Below the pieces are notes generated by a model, which was given only the letters and a program-made list of their open reading frames with translations, made no database searches and had not been told where the DNA came from. Shown here one piece after another: positions 1 to 4,111 of a DNA stretch of 5,525 bases (within the stretch, counting starts at the first letter, position 1; every line of letters starts with the position of its first letter). The DNA is from an archaeon (GTDB lineage: Archaea; Thermoproteota; Bathyarchaeia; TCS64): contig JAHLLU010000154.1 in NCBI GenBank assembly GCA_020444005.1, positions 1 to 5,525 of the forward strand, given 5' to 3'. Position numbers and translations under genes: made by a program.

Positions 1-1
1 A

Positions 2-535
2 GGTAACAACGTTGGACTAGACGGCTACGTGCCAATTATCTACTGGGACCTAGTTCCCGGAGACAGTATGGAGATTATAGCCATGCCCAAAGGAGGCGGA
101 AGCACCAACGTCGCAGCCCATAGAATGCTCAAACCCGGACTAGGCATAACCGGCGTAAAACAATTCGTAGTAGAAGCAGTTGCTAAAGCTGGGAGTCTAG
201 GTTGTCCCCCATACTTCGTAGGTGTCGGAGTTGGAGGCGGTGAAGACCTCTGTATGAAGCTAGCGAAAAACGCCTTATTGAAGCCATTCAAGGTACGCAA
301 TAGTAACCAGAAGGTGGCTGAAATCGAAGAGGAACTCTATGAGAAACTCAACGAATTAAAGATTGGTGCCATGGGTCTCGGTGAGGGGCCAAGCGTGCTT
401 GATGTGCACGTGGAGATGGCTGCTCGTCACCCAGCTAGCTTGCCTGTTGGTATTGTGATTAGCTGTTGGGCTTTGCGTCACGCCAAGGCGAATATTAGCG
501 CTGATGGCTCTGTTGAGATCGATACTAGCGCCTAG
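2..535 (+). CDS. Class I fumarate hydratase / L(+)-tartrate dehydratase, alpha subunit (5'-truncated)
   Basis: This is the C-terminal 177 codons of the alpha (N-terminal-domain) subunit of a [4Fe-4S] class I hydro-lyase, which interconverts fumarate and malate or dehydrates tartrate in the cytoplasm. The frame is open to the window edge and begins GNNVGLDGYVPIIYW, a conserved internal family stretch, so the GTG at 29 is not the start. Visible family motifs, counted from the first codon, are PGD (19-21), GCPPYFVGVGVGGG (67-80), LAKNALL (87-93), LDVHVE (133-138), RHPASLP (142-148) and SCWALRHAK (154-162). By family alignment from memory, Cys68 and Cys155 are two of the three cluster ligands; the third lies upstream, outside the window. 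The usual glycine-rich stretch before LDVHVE reads GLGEGPSV, a mild deviation. The beta subunit is not downstream and may be upstream. Fumarase and tartrate dehydratase cannot be separated here; fumarase is likelier on general grounds. Third-position base use changes sharply within the gene (see findings). Confidence 0.9.
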   Translation, partial: GNNVGLDGYVPIIYWDLVPGDSMEIIAMPKGGGSTNVAAHRMLKPGLGITGVKQFVVEAVAKAGSLGCPPYFVGVGVGGGEDLCMKLAKNALLKPFKVRNSNQKVAEIEEELYEKLNELKIGAMGLGEGPSVLDVHVEMAARHPASLPVGIVISCWALRHAKANISADGSVEIDTSA

Positions 536-546
536 TTTTTTATAAT
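536..546 (+). promoter_or_regulatory. T-run and TATA-like box between fumarase and methyltransferase genes
   Basis: TTTTTTATAAT directly follows the fumarase stop codon. Its centre is about 38 bases before the ATG at 579, so a start site about 26 bases downstream would give a leader of roughly ten bases. The six-T run could also act as an archaeal U-tract terminator for the fumarase transcript. Both roles are inferred from sequence and spacing only. Confidence 0.45.
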
Positions 547-568
547 GCGGGTTCATTGAACCCATTAT
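542..568 (+). repeat. Imperfect inverted repeat before the methyltransferase gene
   Basis: The left arm (542-554, ATAATGCGGGTTC) pairs with the right arm (558-568, GAACCCATTAT) over 11 base pairs, with a two-base bulge (CG) in the left arm and a three-base loop. It overlaps the TATA-like box and ends just before the likely transcript start. It could be a protein-binding palindrome, or a hairpin at the end of the fumarase transcript. It has no T-run after it, so it is not a bacterial-style terminator. Confidence 0.6.
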
Positions 569-578
569 CTTGTCACAT

Positions 579-1889
579 ATGTGGACCCTTGCCGTAGAGT
601 CGCTTAGCTGGATAGAGTTAGAGCGGCTTAACGAGGATGCTGCTATCAGAAAAACTGTAAGACAACTCAGAATAAACGATAAAGCGGTTGTTGATGAGGC
701 GAAAATACTTGTCTATGAGACTATGCGAAGGTTGAACGCCATTGATTTTCTCGTTGATGCTGCCCTTGAGCCTAATAATTTGGGTAATCTGCAGATTGGT
801 TTACGTAGCTTTCTCAGACTATACACATACCTAGTACACTACAGTGACGAGCCATTAGCATATGCGTACGAATTAGTAGACCATATTAGGGCTATCCTTA
901 GAAAACGAGAATACAAGCCCGCTCAGGATATACCTGATCTTATACCATTGATGAGTATACCCTTCAAGGAGATCAGCGACACTCAACGACTAGCATACAA
1001 GTATTTCCATCCTTCATGGTATGTTGCTGAGTTATTCAACGAGTTTGGTGAACAACAGACCGAAAGTATGATTGGGTACGTTGATTATCCAAGTTATCTA
1101 CGTGTAAACACCCTCAAAGCTGACTCTGATTCTTTAGACGCGTTATACGAGAAAGGATTCCAACTGGTTCAGGAACCCAAGTTACCAGAAGCATACAGAC
1201 TATTAGACTATGAGGGCATCACAGATACACCCGAATACAGGGAAGGACAATTCATAATCCAAGACAAGGCAAGCATCCTAGCAGGAATAGTAGCTGACCC
1301 AAAACCAGATGACATAGTACTGGATGTCTGTGCGGCTCCCGGCGTCAAAACAAGTCACTATGCTCAAATGATGGAAAACACAGGACGAATACTTTCCATC
1401 GACTATAACCGTAGGAGGCTTCAGAACTGGGAAAACCTCATGGAGCGACTTGGTGTAACAAACGCGAAACCAGTGCAAGCAGACGCATCAAAACCAGACA
1501 CACTACCAAAAGTAGACGCTGATCTAGTTGTAGTAGATCCCCCTTGCAGTGGAACTGGTTTATTTCATAAGACTCCAAGCAGTAAATGGCGTTTAACCCC
1601 CAGTAGCATAGAAAACATGGCGGAGCTACAGAAACGTATCCTATGGAACGCCTCAAGGCGTCTCCGTGACGGGGGGACACTGGTTTACAGTACTTGTAGT
1701 GTTACCGTTGAGGAGAATGAGGAAGTGGTCCAGAGTCTTCTTGATAGAGACCCTGAATATAGTCTCGTTGAGGCTTCTCCAAGAATAGGTGACAGTGGGC
1801 GAAGGGGGCTTGATGAGGCACAGCGGCTTTATCCATATAAGAATGCGTCCAACGGGTTCTTTATCACGAAACTCGTGAAGAATAAATAG
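579..1889 (+). CDS. RsmB/NOP2/Sun-family RNA (cytosine-C5) methyltransferase
   Basis: A 436-residue SAM-dependent enzyme that makes 5-methylcytosine in rRNA or tRNA. Residues about 20-150 form an all-helical NusB-like RNA-binding domain, as in bacterial RsmB, followed by FHPSWYVAEL (143-152) and YLRVNTLK (173-180), typical of the family's linker and RNA-binding region. The Rossmann methyltransferase domain shows motif I DVCAAPGVK (249-257), an acidic SAM-ribose residue Asp275, motif IV DPPCSGTG (320-327) with Cys323, and motif VI STCS (371-374) with the expected nucleophile Cys373. Length and cysteine positions are close to those of RsmB. The ATG at 579 is preferred over an in-frame TTG at 570, which would add only three residues and overlaps the end of the inverted repeat. 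The sulfur-carrier gene follows after 22 bases, so the two are probably cotranscribed. The RNA target cannot be read from sequence; archaeal members act on tRNA or rRNA. Confidence 0.93.
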   Translation: MWTLAVESLSWIELERLNEDAAIRKTVRQLRINDKAVVDEAKILVYETMRRLNAIDFLVDAALEPNNLGNLQIGLRSFLRLYTYLVHYSDEPLAYAYELVDHIRAILRKREYKPAQDIPDLIPLMSIPFKEISDTQRLAYKYFHPSWYVAELFNEFGEQQTESMIGYVDYPSYLRVNTLKADSDSLDALYEKGFQLVQEPKLPEAYRLLDYEGITDTPEYREGQFIIQDKASILAGIVADPKPDDIVLDVCAAPGVKTSHYAQMMENTGRILSIDYNRRRLQNWENLMERLGVTNAKPVQADASKPDTLPKVDADLVVVDPPCSGTGLFHKTPSSKWRLTPSSIENMAELQKRILWNASRRLRDGGTLVYSTCSVTVEENEEVVQSLLDRDPEYSLVEASPRIGDSGRRGLDEAQRLYPYKNASNGFFITKLVKNK

Positions 1890-1894
1890 AGCAT

Positions 1895-1903
1895 GGAGGA
1901 GAT
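1895..1903 (+). promoter_or_regulatory. Strong Shine-Dalgarno for the sulfur-carrier gene
   Basis: GGAGGAGAT lies eight bases before the ATG at 1912, within the 22-base gap after the methyltransferase stop. It fixes the ATG at 1912 as the start; an ATG at 1893 meets a stop after nine codons. No TATA-like box is seen in the gap, which supports translation from a shared message. Confidence 0.75.
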
Positions 1904-1911
1904 AAGGGAGT

Positions 1912-2196
1912 ATGCGGGTTAAGATACGTCTATTAGGGGTCCTACGGGACGCGGGGGGATCAAAAGAGATGATAATCGATGCCCCAGATGGCTCAACAGT
2001 TGGTTCAATTATCAAACAGATAATGGACGATGATGATACCCTCCGAAAAGCGCTATGGGATGAATCTGTGGATAGCCCTATACCCAATGCCCTGATAATG
2101 CTTGATGGTGTAGAAGTCAACAACCTACAAGGAATTAAGACCCCTACACAGCCCAACCAAGAACTAGTATTACTATCCGTGGTGCATGGCGGCTAG
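1912..2196 (+). CDS. MoaD/ThiS/SAMP-type beta-grasp sulfur carrier protein
   Basis: A 94-residue ubiquitin-like protein. The first strand, MRVKIRLLGVLRDAGG, matches the MoaD/ThiS start, and the tail IMLDGVEVNNLQGI...ELVLLSVVHGG matches the archaeal MoaD/SAMP end. The C-terminal Gly93-Gly94 is the site that an E1-like (MoeB/ThiF/UbaA) enzyme adenylates and converts to a thiocarboxylate. Such carriers supply sulfur for molybdopterin, for tRNA 2-thiolation, or are conjugated to protein lysines. The next gene is a tRNA thiolase and no molybdopterin genes are present, so a sulfur-donor role in tRNA thiolation is the best inference. The C-terminus ends exactly at GG, so no processing is needed. An acidic run (DDDDT) sits near residues 39-43. 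It is probably translated from the methyltransferase message by a strong Shine-Dalgarno. Family call is firm; partner assignment is inferred. Confidence 0.9.
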   Translation: MRVKIRLLGVLRDAGGSKEMIIDAPDGSTVGSIIKQIMDDDDTLRKALWDESVDSPIPNALIMLDGVEVNNLQGIKTPTQPNQELVLLSVVHGG

Positions 2197-2205
2197 ATTT
2201 TTATC
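2197..2205 (+). promoter_or_regulatory. TATA-like box for a leaderless thiolase transcript
   Basis: ATTTTTATC begins right after the sulfur-carrier stop codon and its centre is about 28 bases before the ATG at 2229. This is the spacing expected if transcription starts at or next to the ATG. The following stretch is C/A-rich (CACCCAACCCAACACC) and holds no Shine-Dalgarno, which fits a leaderless message. Confidence 0.55.
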
Positions 2206-2228
2206 TCACCCAACCCAACACCAGAACA

Positions 2229-3128
2229 ATGTCAACCCCCTGCACAAGATGCACCAATAAGCCTTCAACTTATTACCGTGATTACTCAGGGGAAAGACTA
2301 TGCCAAGACTGTTTCAATGAAACCATGATTGAACGAGTCAAACGCACCATCAACAAATTCGATATGTTCGATTGGAACAGTAGGATCGCAGTAGGGGTAT
2401 CAGGGGGAAAAGACAGTCTCGCCTTGCTTCACTTGTTACACACTATAGAGTCGAGTAGACCAAACGCTGAGTTAATCGCGGTTTGTATTGATGAGGGCGT
2501 CTCAGGGTATAGAGATGAAGCGCTTAGTCTTGCAGAGAAAAACTGCAGAAATCTTGGGATAGAGATGCATACTATCAGCTTCAGAGACCTGTTCGACGAG
2601 ACAATGGATGAGATAGCCGTCAAGCCAAGAGAACTGGGAACCTGTAGTTATTGTGGGGTTTTGAGAAGAAGGGCGCTCAACGAAGCTGCTAAACAGGTTG
2701 AAGCTGATAGATTAGCAACTGGACATAATCTGGACGATATGGCACAATCAGTCTTACTGAATATACTCCGAGGCGATACCAACAGGATAGATGCGTTTAA
2801 CCCCGGCGGGCAAACACTGGGCGAATATATCCGACGAGTAAAACCCCTCTGTGAGGTACCTGAACGCGAGACAACCTACTATGCATTCATCAATCAACTA
2901 GAATTCCAGAGCCTTCCCTGTCCATACGCGGATGAGGCTATGAGGTCTGACGCAAGACTATTCCTTAACCAGATGGAGTACAAACGACCCGGAACCAAGT
3001 TCATTGTCTATCAAACTGGACTCAAGATACGCGGTGAACCAGAAACAAAGGTACTCAACCGTTGCAAGATTTGTGGGGCACCGACTCCGGGTGAAATCTG
3101 TCGAGCCTGTCAGCTTAGTCGCTCTTAA
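2229..3128 (+). CDS. tRNA 2-thiolation enzyme, CTU1/NcsA/TtuA (TtcA-like PP-loop) family
   Basis: A 299-residue ATP-pyrophosphatase-type enzyme that activates a tRNA uridine by adenylation and replaces O2 with sulfur, at U34 (NcsA/CTU1) or at position 54 (TtuA). Domains in order: an N-terminal zinc finger with Cys5/Cys8 and Cys25/Cys28; the PP-loop SGGKDS (58-63); the CSYCG pair Cys139/Cys142; TGHNLDD (164-170); Cys231 in PCPYADEA; and a C-terminal zinc finger with Cys279/Cys282 and Cys291/Cys294. Cys139, Cys142 and Cys231 match the three ligands of the [4Fe-4S] cluster known in this family, so all key residues are present. Length is normal. The upstream gene encodes the likely thiocarboxylate sulfur donor. 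Residues 238-254 (MRSDARLFLNQME...RP) look more like CTU1/NcsA, while the CxxC zinc ends occur in both groups, so U34 versus U54 is not settled; a mesophilic host would favour U34. Confidence 0.92.
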   Translation: MSTPCTRCTNKPSTYYRDYSGERLCQDCFNETMIERVKRTINKFDMFDWNSRIAVGVSGGKDSLALLHLLHTIESSRPNAELIAVCIDEGVSGYRDEALSLAEKNCRNLGIEMHTISFRDLFDETMDEIAVKPRELGTCSYCGVLRRRALNEAAKQVEADRLATGHNLDDMAQSVLLNILRGDTNRIDAFNPGGQTLGEYIRRVKPLCEVPERETTYYAFINQLEFQSLPCPYADEAMRSDARLFLNQMEYKRPGTKFIVYQTGLKIRGEPETKVLNRCKICGAPTPGEICRACQLSRS

Positions 3129-3130
3129 CA

Positions 3131-3137
3131 TTTAATA
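3131..3137 (+). promoter_or_regulatory. TATA-like box for the zinc-ribbon gene
   Basis: TTTAATA starts two bases after the thiolase stop codon. Its centre is 27 bases before the ATG at 3161, which fits a leaderless transcript. No Shine-Dalgarno precedes the ATG (AGAAAAAACT). An inverted repeat directly follows the box. Confidence 0.55.
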
Positions 3138-3152
3138 CTCTGTAAAACAGAG
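3138..3152 (+). repeat. Perfect inverted repeat, candidate operator
   Basis: CTCTGT-AAA-ACAGAG is a perfect 6-base-pair palindrome with a three-base centre. It abuts the TATA-like box and ends eight bases before the start codon, filling the space between TATA and the expected transcription start. A protein bound here would block initiation, so a repressor site is plausible. Bases 3140-3153 recur exactly at 3196-3209. Confidence 0.6.
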
Positions 3153-3160
3153 AAAAAACT

Positions 3161-3412
3161 ATGGAGTCCCTTGTCAAACAAGGCCATTGTGCCTACTGTA
3201 AAACAGAGATCAGGGAAATCCTGAGTCAGGGTCCTCATCCAAAAACTCACGCCAAATATTGTCCTAACTGTGGTGCTCAGCTATGGGGTGTACACGAGTG
3301 CGGTGCTCAAATACGATACGAGGATCGTTTCTGCCCAAAATGTGGTGAACCTAATTCAATCTATCTTGGGAATGATCCTGATTACTTCGCTGATAGAGTC
3401 GAGGAAGAATAA
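3161..3412 (+). CDS. Small double zinc-ribbon protein
   Basis: An 83-residue protein with two probable zinc-binding ribbons. The first has HCAYCK (Cys10, Cys13) and YCPNCGAQ (Cys34, Cys37). The second has ECGAQI (Cys47, with His45 as a possible ligand) and FCPKCGEP (Cys58, Cys61). The second ribbon lacks a clear first CxxC: only one cysteine is present at its first knuckle, so it may be incomplete or use His45. The acidic tail ends in DRVEEE. There is no membrane segment or signal. Zinc ribbons of this type bind nucleic acid or protein partners, but the specific role is unknown. It lies 32 bases after the thiolase gene on the same strand yet has its own promoter-like box and a candidate operator. 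A 14-base copy of that operator lies in codons 12-17. I do not recognise a named family. Confidence 0.8.
   Translation: MESLVKQGHCAYCKTEIREILSQGPHPKTHAKYCPNCGAQLWGVHECGAQIRYEDRFCPKCGEPNSIYLGNDPDYFADRVEEE
3196..3209 (+). repeat. Second copy of the candidate operator, inside the zinc-ribbon gene
   Basis: CTGTAAAACAGAGA here is identical to bases 3140-3153, 56 bases upstream. Both contain the palindrome CTGT-AAA-ACAG. In the gene it covers codons for Cys13 to Glu16. Since the upstream copy is non-coding and in a different frame, shared protein sequence does not explain the match. Confidence 0.6.
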
Positions 3413-3417
3413 TCCTC

Positions 3418-3963
3418 TCATATTTTTTCTAGTGTTTTTCTAGTGGCAGACAAAAGGTCCTCAGGGTTTACTGGTTTCATTAGTATCTGTGTTATTCCCG
3501 GTATTTTTTCGAGCTGATCCTTATAGTTACTGTATCCGGTGATCATTATTAATCGGAGTTTATTATTTGTTGAAACAAGTCTCTTAGCTAGCTCGTCACC
3601 AAGTGTATCAGGTAAGTTCATATCGATAATAACCAAATCAAAATGCAGTCTACTGGCCTTTCTTAAAGCGTCCAAAGCATTTGAGGCTGATTCTACCGTG
3701 TACCCTGAGCTTTCCAGAATCATCTTGAATGTCTTAACTACGTTAGGGTCATCGTCAACTATCAGTATGCTATAAGGTACATCAGGCTTTACCGGCTCAG
3801 ATTTTAGGTCTGTTTTTGACAATTTATTTACTATGGGCCCAAAATGCTCGACAATCTTTCTAATCTCATCAAGGCGTTTCTCAATAACTTCAAACTTTTC
3901 CTCATGCTCCTGTAGTATGTGGAAAATTAGATCGAGTGATTCTTGGTCCTTAGAGTCAGCCAT
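3418..3963 (-). CDS. Stand-alone response-regulator receiver protein with N-terminal coiled coil
   Basis: A 181-residue cytoplasmic protein. Residues about 8-48 are a charged heptad-like helix (HILQEHEEKFEVIEKRLDEI), probably a coiled coil for dimerisation or partner binding. A short linker rich in Lys and Pro (50-63) leads to a CheY-like receiver domain (64-181). The acidic pocket is Asp70-Asp71-Asp72, the phosphoacceptor is Asp114 in VIIDMNLPD, the switch Thr is Thr142 in MITGY, and the conserved lysine is Lys163 in MKPVN, so the phosphotransfer site is complete. There is no DNA-binding or enzymatic output domain. The signal is therefore probably passed by protein contact, perhaps through the coiled coil. 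No histidine kinase is in the window. The gene converges on the zinc-ribbon gene with five bases between stop codons and diverges from the amidohydrolase gene. ATG at 3963 is preceded by AGGT six bases upstream, a modest Shine-Dalgarno. Confidence 0.9.
   Translation of the reverse strand: MADSKDQESLDLIFHILQEHEEKFEVIEKRLDEIRKIVEHFGPIVNKLSKTDLKSEPVKPDVPYSILIVDDDPNVVKTFKMILESSGYTVESASNALDALRKASRLHFDLVIIDMNLPDTLGDELAKRLVSTNNKLRLIMITGYSNYKDQLEKIPGITQILMKPVNPEDLLSATRKTLEKI
3423..3439 (+). terminator. T-tract terminator candidate after the zinc-ribbon gene
   Basis: Runs of six T (3423-3428) and five T (3435-3439) lie 11-27 bases after the zinc-ribbon stop codon, on its coding strand. Archaeal RNA polymerase terminates at U-tracts without a hairpin. 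The tract lies inside the 3' end of the opposing receiver gene, where it encodes Lys and Glu-rich codons, so composition alone could also account for it. Confidence 0.4.
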
Positions 3964-4009
3964 AGTATTACCTAGGTTTTTTTTCTTGACTCTTTATCGT
4001 TCAGAATGG

Positions 4010-4018
4010 TATTTTATG
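4010..4018 (-). promoter_or_regulatory. Possible TATA-like box for the receiver gene
   Basis: On the minus strand CATAAAATA lies about 51 bases before the ATG at 3963, predicting a start near 3987 and a leader of about 25 bases that would contain the AGGT at 3973-3970. A weaker box (CGATAAAG, 3999-3992) is also possible and would give a very short leader. An eight-base A-run (minus strand, 3984-3977) lies in the leader. Confidence 0.3.
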
Positions 4019-4019
4019 G

Positions 4020-4051
4020 TTATTCCATCTAGATACCGATTATTATTCCAT
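4020..4051 (+). repeat. Pair of 9-base direct repeats in the divergent intergenic region
   Basis: TTATTCCAT occurs at 4020-4028 and again at 4043-4051, 23 bases apart start to start, roughly two helical turns. Both lie upstream of the amidohydrolase TATA-like box at 4061 and next to the receiver promoter candidate. Two same-face binding sites for a transcription factor are possible. The region is AT-rich, so chance cannot be excluded. Confidence 0.45.
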
Positions 4052-4060
4052 TATCAGGGA

Positions 4061-4068
4061 TATTTTAA
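4061..4068 (+). promoter_or_regulatory. TATA-like box for the amidohydrolase gene
   Basis: TATTTTAA has its centre about 47 bases before the ATG at 4112. A start about 26 bases downstream, near 4091, would leave a 20-base leader holding the Shine-Dalgarno at 4100-4105. This makes the in-frame TTG at 4088 unlikely to be within the message. Confidence 0.5.
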
Positions 4069-4099
4069 GTAGGGAATATGCGTCTACTTGCATAACAAC

Positions 4100-4105
4100 G
4101 GAGAT
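4100..4105 (+). promoter_or_regulatory. Shine-Dalgarno that decides the amidohydrolase start
   Basis: GGAGAT lies six bases before the ATG at 4112, an ideal spacing. It supports ATG 4112 (MTQDILIKNG, the usual family N-terminus) over TTG 4088, which would add eight residues without family resemblance. Confidence 0.7.
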
Positions 4106-4111
4106 CTATAT

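Noticed and set aside
29..31. GTG as the start of the fumarase gene
   Set aside because: The frame is open upstream to the window edge and encodes the conserved GNNVG stretch, so the gene begins outside the window.
548..563. GGGTTCATTGAACCC as a remnant tRNA T-arm
   Set aside because: Loop size and sequence do not fit a T-arm, and no other tRNA arms or acceptor stem are nearby; it is the core of the longer inverted repeat.
570..572. TTG as the start of the methyltransferase gene
   Set aside because: It adds only three residues, overlaps the edge of the inverted repeat and has no better ribosome-binding context than the ATG at 579.
1653..2156. Long minus-strand open frame (167 codons) across the methyltransferase end and sulfur-carrier gene
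   Set aside because: It lies antisense to two well-supported genes, shows no recognisable domain and reads as low-complexity Ile/Ser/Pro sequence.
3539..4072. Plus-strand open frames opposite the receiver gene
   Set aside because: They are Ser/Leu/Ile-rich shadows of a clear receiver-domain gene and have no motif of their own.
4088..4090. TTG as the start of the amidohydrolase gene
   Set aside because: The ATG at 4112 has a well-spaced GGAGAT and gives the usual family N-terminus.
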